Shown: in pieces, positions 31,754 through 39,311 of the stretch
Numbering within the stretch: the stretch's first letter is position 1
How the letters are laid out: every line of letters begins with the position of its first letter
NCBI GenBank assembly: GCA_009699605.1
Contig: WLNW01000009.1
Coordinates: 1-43,129 of the forward strand
Source of the DNA: Actinomycetota bacterium
Lineage (GTDB): Bacteria; Actinomycetota; Acidimicrobiia; Acidimicrobiales; WLNW01
DNA: 43,129 bases
Direction of reading: 5' to 3'
Translations under genes and position numbers: made by a program
Notes under the pieces: model-generated
Seen by the model: the letters and a program-made list of their open reading frames with translations, nothing else
Databases searched by the model: none
What the model was told of the DNA's origin: nothing

Positions 31754-33046
31754 ATGGGAAACGACACCAGCGACAGTGCGGCGGTTTTCGACGCGAAGAA
31801 CCTGCTGGGCGGCATCGGGCTCGTGCGGGACCCACACGCTCGGCTGCGCGAGCTGCGCGAGGAATGCCCGGTGCACGCCGGTTCGGTGTCGGGCATCTTC
31901 GGTGTCGTCGGTTCCGACAACTACCTGATCCCCGACGATCAGCAGGTTTCGGTCTTCGCCTACGACGACGTCGATCGTGGCTTCCGGGACGCCGCCACGC
32001 TCTCGAACTCGTATTATGTGCCGTCCCTCCGCGACGTCATCGGCCGCACCATCCTCGAGATGGATCCACCTGAGCACCAGCGCTACCGCGCACTCCTGCA
32101 GGGGGCGTTCACCAAGGCCGAGATGGTCCGTTGGGAGGCCGACTTCGTGCGCGGCATCGTGAACCGGCAGATCGACCAACTCGCACCGCTCGGTAAGGGT
32201 GATCTCGCGTCCGACTTCGCGTTCCACTATCCGATTTCGGTGATCGCGGTCGCGGTCGGGCTGCCCGTCGACCACATTCCATCGTTCTACGAGCAGTCGG
32301 CCAAGCTCACGAACGTGGCCATCGCTGCACCCGAGCGCATGGCCGCGCGCGACGCGCTCTCGGCCGTGATCGAGGCCACGGTCGCCGAGCGCCGCGCGGA
32401 GCCCAAGGACGATCTCGTCAGCATCCTCGTCCACGCCGAGGTGGTCATGCCCGACGGGGCGCGCGAACGGCTCACCGACGAAGAGATCGTCGCGTTCGTG
32501 CGCCTGCTGGTGCCCGCTGGGGCCCAGACCACCTACCGCACGCTCACCAACTTGTTGTTCGCGCTCCTGACCCACCCCGACCAACTCGAACTTCTCCGCG
32601 CCGATCGCTCGTTGATCCCTCGCGCGATCGAAGAGGGTCTGCGGTGGGAAGCACCGTTGCTGTCGTTCGGTCGGATCGCCACGCACGACACGGAGATCGC
32701 CGGTCACGCGGTCGCGGCCGGCGCCACGGTGAACCTGTGCGTGCACTCGGCCAACCGCGATCCGCAACGCTGGCCCGAGCCTGACCGTTTCGACATCACC
32801 CGCCCAGTGCGTGGTCACGTGTCGTTCGGGCAAGGCAACCACATCTGTCTCGGCATCCACTTCGCTCGCATGGAGCTTCGCGTCGCGCTCGAGGTCATCC
32901 TCGACCGCCTCCCGGGCCTCCGGCTGGCGCCCGACGCCGACGATGTCCACATCGGGGGGCTCTCGACCCGCTCGGCACTTCGGCTGCCATGCGAGTGGGA
33001 CCTACCGCAGGCCACTGTCCCGAATGCAAGAGGGAGCAACCAATGA
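31754..33046 (+). CDS. Cytochrome P450
   Basis: A 430-residue bacterial P450. The heme-binding loop is FGQGNHICLG with Cys365 as the axial ligand, and the ExxR pair is Glu294 and Arg297 in EEGLRW. The I-helix stretch reads AGAQTT at 255-260; the usual acidic residue before Thr-Thr (AGxDTT or AGxETT) is glutamine 258 here, so proton delivery may be altered. The enzyme probably hydroxylates a hydrophobic substrate with a separate ferredoxin, not in this window. ATG 31754 was chosen; the open frame starts 28 codons earlier but inside the palindrome region. Its stop overlaps the next ATG (ATGA). Confidence 0.93.
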   Translation: MGNDTSDSAAVFDAKNLLGGIGLVRDPHARLRELREECPVHAGSVSGIFGVVGSDNYLIPDDQQVSVFAYDDVDRGFRDAATLSNSYYVPSLRDVIGRTILEMDPPEHQRYRALLQGAFTKAEMVRWEADFVRGIVNRQIDQLAPLGKGDLASDFAFHYPISVIAVAVGLPVDHIPSFYEQSAKLTNVAIAAPERMAARDALSAVIEATVAERRAEPKDDLVSILVHAEVVMPDGARERLTDEEIVAFVRLLVPAGAQTTYRTLTNLLFALLTHPDQLELLRADRSLIPRAIEEGLRWEAPLLSFGRIATHDTEIAGHAVAAGATVNLCVHSANRDPQRWPEPDRFDITRPVRGHVSFGQGNHICLGIHFARMELRVALEVILDRLPGLRLAPDADDVHIGGLSTRSALRLPCEWDLPQATVPNARGSNQ

Positions 33047-34731
33047 CCGCAGATCTCATCATCCGAGGTGCGCGCATCATCGACGGCACCGGGCTCCCGG
33101 GGTTCACCGGCGATGTCGAAGTTCGCGACGGACGCATCGTGCGGGTGGGGCGCGTTCGCGGCACCGCGGCGGCCAAGGTGATCGACGCCGACGGGCTCGA
33201 CCTCACGCCGGGTTTCGTCGACGTGCACACCCACTACGACGCGCAGCTGCACTTCGAGTCGTCGGCATCACCGTCGTCTTGGCACGGGGTCACCACGGTG
33301 CTTACGGGGAACTGCGGATTCACGCTCGCTCCCTCCAAGCCCGAGGACCTCGACTGGCTCGTGCTCATGCTGGCCAAGGTCGAGGGGATGTCCGCCGACG
33401 CGCTGCGCGCCGGGGTGAACTTCGGCGGCGGAACGCTCGGCGACTACCTGCGCCTGCTCGACGGGCGCATCGGGGTCAACATGGCGTCGTACGTGGGCCA
33501 CGCCGCAGTCCGCCGTTGGGTGATGGGTGCCGAGGCCAGCGAGCGCGAGGCCACCGCCGACGAGATCGTCGCGATGCAGGCGCTGGTCGACGAAGCGATG
33601 CGCGAGGGTGCACTCGGCCTGTCGACCTCCCAACTCGACGTGCACGCAGATCACGAGGGTCGTCCGGTTCCACCGAACCTCGCGTCGGCGGCGGAGATCG
33701 TCGCGCTGTCGTCGGTGCTCGCGGGCTACGACGAAGGCGCGCTAGAGCACCTGTGTCGCTCGTTCGCGTTGGGCTATGACGCGAGTGATCGCCAGTTGCT
33801 GGCCGACATGGCTCGCGCTTCGGGCGGAAAGTCGTTGCACGCGAACCTTCTGCTGCGGTTCACCAACGACCCCGATTCCTGGCGCACCTGCCTCGACGTA
33901 CTCGAGGGCTACGCACGCGAGGGTTTACGTGTCTACCCAATGGCATCGGCCAACCCGAAGGGCCTTCATCTCGCGCTGAGCGACACGATCCTGCTCGACG
34001 AGATGACGTCGTTCCGCGAGACGCTCGCGTTGCCGATGCCCGAGCGCATGCGCGCCCTTGCCGACCCGGGTGTCCGCGCCCGCCTGCGCCGCGACTTCGA
34101 CGCCGGCAATCGGCAGCTGGCGTTCGCTTGGAAGGACTTGCTCGTCGCGTCGGTGCGCGATTCGAAGAATGCTGCCCTCGTCGGACGCAGCGTCGGCGAC
34201 CTCGCCCGCGAGCGGGGCCAGGACGGTCTCGATACGTTCCTCGACGTCGCCTCCTCCGAGGACCTCGAAACGGTGTTCGTGATCGATCGCCCGGTCAGCC
34301 AGGCCGATCGTGACGTCATCCGGTTCCTGCTGGCGCACCCATTGACCATGCCCGGCTCCAGCGATGGCGGCGCACACGTGAACACGTTCTGCGGTGCGGA
34401 CTACACCACGCGCGTGCTCACCGAGTACGTCGACGACGAGTTCACCTTCGAGCACGCGGTGCGCCGCTTGTCGGCCGTTCCGGCGGCCACGATCGGATTG
34501 TGGGACCGTGGCGAGATCCGTCCGGGAGCGAAGGCCGATCTGGTGTTGCTCGATCGATCGAAGCTCGCCGTCGGGCCGGCCCGTCTGCTGCGCGACTTCC
34601 CGACCGGCGCGGCACGCATGGTGTGGGAGCAACGTGGTTATGTTGCCACGATCGTGAACGGCGAGGTCATCATCGACGACGGCAAGCCCACGGGTGCCAC
34701 GCCCGGCGAGGTGCTGCGGTTCAACCAGTAG
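33043..34731 (+). CDS. N-acyl-D-amino-acid deacylase-like amidohydrolase (paralogue 2)
   Basis: A 562-residue amidohydrolase related to D-aminoacylase. The metal site HxH is His62 and His64 in DVHTHYDAQ, the cysteine is Cys91 in TGNCGF, and the aspartate is in SSDGGAHVNTF near residue 450. Candidates for the other metal histidines are in LEHLCRS and SLHANLLLR, which its paralogue at 4571-6208 does not show. The enzyme probably cleaves an amide or cyclic imide; the name D-aminoacylase should not be taken as proven. ATG 33043 lies in the stop of the P450 and has GAGGGAGC just upstream. It is the second gene of the P450 operon. Confidence 0.87.
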   Translation: MTADLIIRGARIIDGTGLPGFTGDVEVRDGRIVRVGRVRGTAAAKVIDADGLDLTPGFVDVHTHYDAQLHFESSASPSSWHGVTTVLTGNCGFTLAPSKPEDLDWLVLMLAKVEGMSADALRAGVNFGGGTLGDYLRLLDGRIGVNMASYVGHAAVRRWVMGAEASEREATADEIVAMQALVDEAMREGALGLSTSQLDVHADHEGRPVPPNLASAAEIVALSSVLAGYDEGALEHLCRSFALGYDASDRQLLADMARASGGKSLHANLLLRFTNDPDSWRTCLDVLEGYAREGLRVYPMASANPKGLHLALSDTILLDEMTSFRETLALPMPERMRALADPGVRARLRRDFDAGNRQLAFAWKDLLVASVRDSKNAALVGRSVGDLARERGQDGLDTFLDVASSEDLETVFVIDRPVSQADRDVIRFLLAHPLTMPGSSDGGAHVNTFCGADYTTRVLTEYVDDEFTFEHAVRRLSAVPAATIGLWDRGEIRPGAKADLVLLDRSKLAVGPARLLRDFPTGAARMVWEQRGYVATIVNGEVIIDDGKPTGATPGEVLRFNQ

Positions 34732-34749
34732 GTTGCCACCGCCGGTGAC

Positions 34750-34762
34750 TATGGTCCCCGGT
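34750..34762 (+). promoter_or_regulatory. Leaderless-type promoter -10 (TATGGT)
   Basis: TATGGT at 34750-34755, 7 bases (CCCCGGT) before ATG 34763. It may give the crotonase gene its own transcript inside the operon and decides its start. Confidence 0.45.
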
Positions 34763-35560
34763 ATGGGTCTCGACGTCGACATGGACGGCGCGGTGCAACG
34801 CATCCGCCTCAACTTTCCCGAATCACGCAACGCGATCGACAACGACACGGCGGTCGCGCTCACCGAACTGTTCCGTGCCGCCAACCTGGATCGATCGATT
34901 CGCGCGATTCTGGTTACTGGCGTGGATCGAGACTTCTGCACGGGTGGCGGGGCCAACGTGCCGAAGCCCAGGGGAGATGCTGCTGATGCGCTCGCACCGT
35001 CGCTGATGGACTACCGGTTCGGCACCCATCTGTTCCAGAACCTGTTCGCCGCCTATTGGGAGATCGAAAAGCCCGTCGTCAGCGCAGTCAACGGCACGGT
35101 TGCGGGGGCCGGGTGGATGCTTGCGCTCCTCGCCGATCTCGTCGTGGCCGCCGAAGACGCACGATGGACGCACGTGTTCACCAAGCGAGGCATGATCCCG
35201 CACGCCGGAGACCCGTTCTTCCTGCCGCGCGTGCTGCCGTTCCACTTTTTGAACGAGATCGCGATGCTCGGTGACACTGTGGTGTCCCAGGACCTGCATC
35301 GCGTCGGCGCCGTCAACCGCCTGGTGCCGGCGGCCGAGGTCGAGGCCACGGCACGGACGCTCGCGGTGCGCCTGGCCGAGGGACCCACACGATCCCTCGG
35401 CCAGGCCAAGCGGCTCTACCGGCGTTCGCTCGAATGCGACATGCGCACCGCCTTCGGCGAGGAGACCGCTGCCGCCACGATGCTGACTACCACCCACGAT
35501 CGCACCGAGGGCGTGCAGTCCTTTCTGGAACGCCGCCCTGCGGTCTTCACCGGCGACTGA
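34763..35560 (+). CDS. Enoyl-CoA hydratase/isomerase family protein
   Basis: A 265-residue crotonase-fold protein. The CoA-binding oxyanion loops are RDFCTGGGANV and AVNGTVAGAGWMLALLADLV. The two glutamates of true hydratases are not evident: the first position reads AGAGWMLAL and the second THVFTKRGMIPHAGD, so classic hydration is doubtful. Isomerase, hydrolase or ring-cleaving chemistry within the crotonase family remains possible. ATG 34763 was chosen from the -10 spacing and the start MGLDVDMDGAVQRIRLNFPE; the frame reads 23 codons further upstream. It ends 7 bases before a long perfect hairpin. Confidence 0.87.
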   Translation: MGLDVDMDGAVQRIRLNFPESRNAIDNDTAVALTELFRAANLDRSIRAILVTGVDRDFCTGGGANVPKPRGDAADALAPSLMDYRFGTHLFQNLFAAYWEIEKPVVSAVNGTVAGAGWMLALLADLVVAAEDARWTHVFTKRGMIPHAGDPFFLPRVLPFHFLNEIAMLGDTVVSQDLHRVGAVNRLVPAAEVEATARTLAVRLAEGPTRSLGQAKRLYRRSLECDMRTAFGEETAAATMLTTTHDRTEGVQSFLERRPAVFTGD

Positions 35561-35567
35561 AAATGCG

Positions 35568-35615
35568 AACTGGTAGTTCTCGAGGGTGCCCTGGCACCCT
35601 CGAGAACTACCAGTT
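35568..35615. repeat. Perfect 23-bp inverted repeat (hairpin)
   Basis: Arms 35568-35590 and 35593-35615 are perfectly complementary over 23 bases, with only CT between them. The arms contain CTCGAG, and each arm has an inner GAACT/AGTTC pair, so alternative folds exist. No T-run follows (GCGAGTTGGG). It lies 7 bases after the crotonase stop and probably stops transcription of the P450 operon as a hairpin without a T-tract; it could also be a small mobile or repetitive unit. It is by far the longest perfect inverted repeat I found here. Confidence 0.85.
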
Positions 35616-35703
35616 GCGAGTTGGGCGAACCCGTTGGGGCGCTCCGGCGAAAGTCGATGCGCGGCAAACGCCAGAAGTCGACGGTTGCGCATGCCCGCCA
35701 TCG

Positions 35704-35721
35704 CTAATGTGGTACCATTAG
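35704..35721. promoter_or_regulatory. Operator-like dyad CTAATG-N6-CATTAG
   Basis: CTAATG (35704-35709) and CATTAG (35716-35721) are a perfect 6-base inverted repeat around TGGTAC. It covers the -10 (TACCAT, 35713-35718) of the amidohydrolase gene, so a bound protein would block transcription. Size and symmetry suit a TetR-, MarR- or GntR-type dimer. Confidence 0.5.
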
Positions 35722-35725
35722 AACC
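35713..35725 (+). promoter_or_regulatory. Leaderless-type promoter -10 (TACCAT)
   Basis: TACCAT at 35713-35718 lies 7 bases (TAGAACC) before ATG 35726. It overlaps the CTAATG-N6-CATTAG dyad. Confidence 0.5.
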
Positions 35726-37159
35726 ATGAGCGAATCATCAGCCGACATTCGGAAACGCCTGAGCCATCCCATCATCGACATCGACGGGCACATGGCCGAG
35801 TATTTCCCGGCACTCGCCCCGTACCTCGAACGCGAAGGGCTGTCCCTCGACCATCCGTCGTTGCAACGGATGCTGCCCCCGTACGGCGGCACCACGAAGA
35901 CCTGGCACAGCCAGACCCCTGAGGAACGTGCGGCCAACCGCACCCCGCGCGGGCCGTGGTGGAGCTCACCGGCCAAGCAGACCATCGACCTCGCGACCGC
36001 GCTCCTTCCCGGACTGCTCTACGAGCGGCTCGACGAACTCGGGCTCGACTTCAGCGTCGTCTACCCGAGCCTCGGGCTGGTCTTTCTGCACACCCCCGAC
36101 GACACCTACCGCCAGGGGACCTGTCGCGCCCTCAACCGCTCGAACGCCGAGACGTTCGCGCCATACGCCGATCGCCTTGCTCCAGTCGCGGCCATCCCGA
36201 TGCACACACCCGAAGAAGCGGTGGCCGAACTCGAGTACGCGGTCAACGTGCTCGGGTTCAAATCGGTGCTGTGTGCCGGCTATGTGCAACGCCCGTTCGC
36301 AGCCCTGGCGGGCAAGGACCCCGAGGTCTCGAACTACGCGTTCTGGCTCGACCAGTTCGGCGTCGACAGCGCGTACGACTACGACCCGGTGTGGGCGAAG
36401 GCGCAGGAGCTCGGGGTCTCGATCGCGTTCCACTCGGGATTCATCGGCATGACGCCGTACCGCTCGATCTCGAGCTACGTGTTCAATCACCTGAGCATGC
36501 TCGCCGAGGGACAGCAGTCGCTTGCGAAGTCGCTGTTCCTCGGTGGGGTCACCAATCGATTCCCCGGCATGAACTTCGCGTTCCTCGAAGGTGGCGTCGC
36601 GTGGGCCGCGGCGCTGTACAGCGACATCATCGGTCACTGGGAGAAGCGCAACCTCACGTCGCTCCGTGCCCACCTCGACCCCGCGCATATCGACGCCGCG
36701 ATGCTCGCGGAGAAGCTCGCCAAGTACGGCCCCGAGGTCAAGGCCATGCAGGGTGGGCTCACCAATCGGCCGCCCGAGCCCCGTGACATGCTCGACGAGT
36801 TCGCCGCATGTGGAATCGAGACAAAGCAGGACATCAAGCGGCTGTTCGTCGACCCGTTCTACTTCGGCTGCGAGGCTGATGACCCGATGACGTCGATGGC
36901 GTTCAACACGAAGATCAACCCCTTCGGCGCCGAACTCCACGCCATGATGGGTTCCGACATCGCCCACTGGGACGTGCCGGATATGGCCGAGGTCCTCGAG
37001 GAAGCCTGGGAGATGGTCGATCACGAGTGGATCGACGAGGCGGCGTTCAAGAAGTTCACGTTCTCCAACCCGGTGAAGTTCTACACCGGCACCAACCCCG
37101 GTTACTTCAAGGGCACGGTCGTCGAGGCCGCGGTCGACGAGTACCTGCAGGAGAACTGA
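35726..37159 (+). CDS. Amidohydrolase-2 family protein (metal-dependent TIM-barrel)
   Basis: A 477-residue protein of the amidohydrolase-2 (ACMSD/decarboxylase) family. The first metal site reads IIDIDGHMAEYF, with the usual HxH replaced by DxDxH as in many actinobacterial members. Next come PMHTPEEAVAELEYAVNVLG, VSIAFHSGFIG with a metal histidine, and FPGMNFAFLEGGVAWAAALY. Near the end GSDIAHWDVPDM carries the conserved aspartate. Members catalyse decarboxylation or hydrolysis of carbonyl compounds. Its leaderless-type start and operator dyad make it the first gene of a new transcript after the long hairpin. Substrate unknown. Confidence 0.87.
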   Translation: MSESSADIRKRLSHPIIDIDGHMAEYFPALAPYLEREGLSLDHPSLQRMLPPYGGTTKTWHSQTPEERAANRTPRGPWWSSPAKQTIDLATALLPGLLYERLDELGLDFSVVYPSLGLVFLHTPDDTYRQGTCRALNRSNAETFAPYADRLAPVAAIPMHTPEEAVAELEYAVNVLGFKSVLCAGYVQRPFAALAGKDPEVSNYAFWLDQFGVDSAYDYDPVWAKAQELGVSIAFHSGFIGMTPYRSISSYVFNHLSMLAEGQQSLAKSLFLGGVTNRFPGMNFAFLEGGVAWAAALYSDIIGHWEKRNLTSLRAHLDPAHIDAAMLAEKLAKYGPEVKAMQGGLTNRPPEPRDMLDEFAACGIETKQDIKRLFVDPFYFGCEADDPMTSMAFNTKINPFGAELHAMMGSDIAHWDVPDMAEVLEEAWEMVDHEWIDEAAFKKFTFSNPVKFYTGTNPGYFKGTVVEAAVDEYLQEN

Positions 37160-37190
37160 CCGCGGCCCGCCGCCTGGTCGATCGCGCGTC

Positions 37191-37242
37191 TACTGTGCCC
37201 CCGGTACCCGGCTGCTGCCTGCCGGGGACGAGGGGGATGCGC
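37191..37242 (+). promoter_or_regulatory. Promoter and G-tract leader of the tandem OB-fold operon
   Basis: TACTGT at 37191-37196 is 47 bases before ATG 37243. The leader is GC-rich, contains GCCCCCGG / CCGGGG halves able to pair, and ends in five G (37232-37236), 6 bases before the start. ATG 37237 is in the same frame but too close to the G-run. Confidence 0.4.
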
Positions 37243-38229
37243 ATGACTCGCTTTGTCGAGAGCACCATCACGTTTCCGTACAAGCGGTCGCTCGGTCCGG
37301 TGATCGGCGCCTTCATGTCGGCTCTCACCGACAAGCGCATACTCGGCATCCGGAACGGCGCCGAGGTCATCGTGCCGCCCATGGAGTGGGACCCGCGCAC
37401 CGGTGCCGAGCTCGCGCCCGACTTCGTCGAGGTCGGCCCGGCCGGCACCGTCGAGTCGTGGACGTGGGTGCCTGCGCCGTCGGTGCAGCATCCGCTCGAT
37501 CGACCGTTTGCATTCGCATTCATCCGTCTCGACGGGGCGAACACGCCGATGTTCCATGCCATCGATGCCACCTCGCCCGAAGCCATGGCCGACGGCATGC
37601 GGGTCGCGCCACGTTGGCGCGGCGTCCGCGAAGGGCGGATCAACGACATCGTGTGCTTCGTGCCGGGCGAGCAGTCCGAGGTCGAAGGCACCGATGCCGG
37701 CGCCCAGATCGAGCCCGTCGTGCTCATGGAGTACCTCGCGTCGATCACCTACGTGAACCCGGTGTCGCCCACCCTCGATCGCGTGGTCGACGCAAGCCGC
37801 GAGCGTCGACTCCTCGGACAACAGTGCCCGGTGTGTGGCCGCATCTACGCCGGTGGTCGCGGCCACTGCCCGATCGATGCGGTGGTGTTCGGCATCGACG
37901 ACGACCTCGATCTGCCCCAGACAGGCACCATCACCAACTTCGCCATCGTCACCCCGACCCAATATCCCGGCCAGACCGAGACCGAACCGTTCGTGCGGGC
38001 GTTCGTGCTGCTCGACGGCGTCGAGGTGGTGCTCGGGTACCAGCCGGTCGTCGAGCTGCCCTACACCGACGTGCGCGTCGGTCAGCGGGTTGCCGCGGTG
38101 TGGGCCTCGCCCGCCGAGGCCGTCGACACGGGTGGCCAGATGGGCGGGACGTTCGGCCAACTCATCGGTTGGATGCCGAATGGTGAGCCCGATATCGAAA
38201 ACCCCGACCTCGTGAACCGGATCTTCTAA
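37243..38229 (+). CDS. Tandem DUF35-like OB-fold protein
   Basis: A 328-residue protein made of two DUF35-type units. The second (residues 160-300) has a zinc-ribbon core CPVCG with Cys195 and Cys198, then GHCPID with Cys209; the fourth ligand is aspartate or another residue. Its OB fold begins TGTITNFAIVTPTQYPG. The first (residues 10-140) has matching spacing (KRILGIRNGAEVIVPPMEWD, AGTVESWTWV) but no cysteines. Single DUF35 proteins hold thiolase-fold enzymes together; a two-unit version followed by two thiolase-fold genes suggests one unit per partner, which is inference. Its TAA stop shares its last A with the next ATG. Confidence 0.85.
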   Translation: MTRFVESTITFPYKRSLGPVIGAFMSALTDKRILGIRNGAEVIVPPMEWDPRTGAELAPDFVEVGPAGTVESWTWVPAPSVQHPLDRPFAFAFIRLDGANTPMFHAIDATSPEAMADGMRVAPRWRGVREGRINDIVCFVPGEQSEVEGTDAGAQIEPVVLMEYLASITYVNPVSPTLDRVVDASRERRLLGQQCPVCGRIYAGGRGHCPIDAVVFGIDDDLDLPQTGTITNFAIVTPTQYPGQTETEPFVRAFVLLDGVEVVLGYQPVVELPYTDVRVGQRVAAVWASPAEAVDTGGQMGGTFGQLIGWMPNGEPDIENPDLVNRIF

Positions 38230-39311
38230 TGAGCAAGAGCCCCGACATCAAGGGCACCGACATCGCAATCGTCGGTTGGGCCCAGACACCGATGGTCCGC
38301 CGCACCGAGCTCTCGGAGACGCACCTGCTCGTCGATGTCATCACCGATGCGCTCGAGCCCCTCGCTCTCACGCGTGCCGACATCGACTTCACCTGTCTCG
38401 GCAGCTGCGACTACATCACCGGGCAGCCGTTCTCCTTCGTAGTCAACCTCGATGCGCTCGGCGCGTGGCCGCCCAAGCAGGACTCGCACGTCGAGATGGA
38501 CGGCGCCTGGGCCCTTTACGAAGCGTGGTTGCGCCTACAGCACGGCGATATCGAGATCGCGGTGGTAACCGGTTCGGGCCGCTCGTCCACCGGCGACCCG
38601 TCGCTGATCTATCCGATGGAGATGGACCCCTACTACCTGGCGCCGCTCGGCGCCGACCCGTTGACCTTTGCCGCATTGCAGGCACGGGCGGTCATCGGCG
38701 CGGGCATCGCCGACGAACGGCGCATGGCCGAGGTGGCGGTTCGATCGCGCCGCGACGCGATCGGCAATCCGTACGCGCAGGTATCGGGCCACGGCGACGT
38801 CGAAGCGCTCCTTGCCGGGGCCTACGTGCGCCAACCGCTGCGGCGTCACGATCTGCCCCCGATCACCGACGGCGCGTGCGCCATGGTGCTCGCCACCGCC
38901 GAGCGGGCGCGCGAGCTTTGCGAGCGCCCCGCGTTCATCCGCGGCCTTGACCACCGGACCGAGTGCCACAACCCGTCGTTCCGTGATCTGGCCGATGCGC
39001 CTTCGGTGCGCATCGCCGCGCACGCTGCGGGCCTGGGTGACGGTCCCGTCGAGCTCGCGGAGCTTCAGGCCGCGTTCACCCACGAGGAACTGTTGCTGCG
39101 TCACGTGCTCGGCCTGGGCGACGACGTGAAGGTCAACACGTCGGGCGGCGCGCTTGCGTCGAACCCGATCATGGCCACCGGGCTCGTCCGCATCGGCTGC
39201 GCGGCCGATCACATCTTCTCGGGCGGCCGCCGCGCGCTCGCACACTCGACCTCGGGACCGTGTCTGCAACAGAACCTGGTGTGCATCCTCGAAGGGGAGA
39301 CTTCCGCATGA
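38229..39311 (+). CDS. Thiolase-fold protein A (lipid-transfer/Ltp-like)
   Basis: A 360-residue thiolase-superfamily protein. The fold is visible in AIVGWAQTPMVRR at the start, AVVTGSGRSST and PLTFAALQARAVI in the middle, and NTSGGALASNPIMATGLVRI near the end. The position of the catalytic cysteine reads VEMDGAWALYEAW, without cysteine, and the late CGGG loop is SGPCLQQN. It probably lacks thiolase chemistry or works as one half of a heteromer. It begins on the stop of the tandem OB-fold gene and overlaps the next thiolase-fold gene by 4 bases (ATGA), so equal production is likely. Confidence 0.85.
   Translation: MSKSPDIKGTDIAIVGWAQTPMVRRTELSETHLLVDVITDALEPLALTRADIDFTCLGSCDYITGQPFSFVVNLDALGAWPPKQDSHVEMDGAWALYEAWLRLQHGDIEIAVVTGSGRSSTGDPSLIYPMEMDPYYLAPLGADPLTFAALQARAVIGAGIADERRMAEVAVRSRRDAIGNPYAQVSGHGDVEALLAGAYVRQPLRRHDLPPITDGACAMVLATAERARELCERPAFIRGLDHRTECHNPSFRDLADAPSVRIAAHAAGLGDGPVELAELQAAFTHEELLLRHVLGLGDDVKVNTSGGALASNPIMATGLVRIGCAADHIFSGGRRALAHSTSGPCLQQNLVCILEGETSA

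Noticed and set aside
31643-32950. Upstream extension of the IclR frame
   Set aside because: It is antisense to the P450 coding region; IclR proteins begin near ATG 31642 with the helix-turn-helix close behind.
36001-36452. Plus-strand alternative frames inside the amidohydrolase-2 gene
   Set aside because: They are short, serine- and arginine-rich and overlap a gene with intact family motifs.
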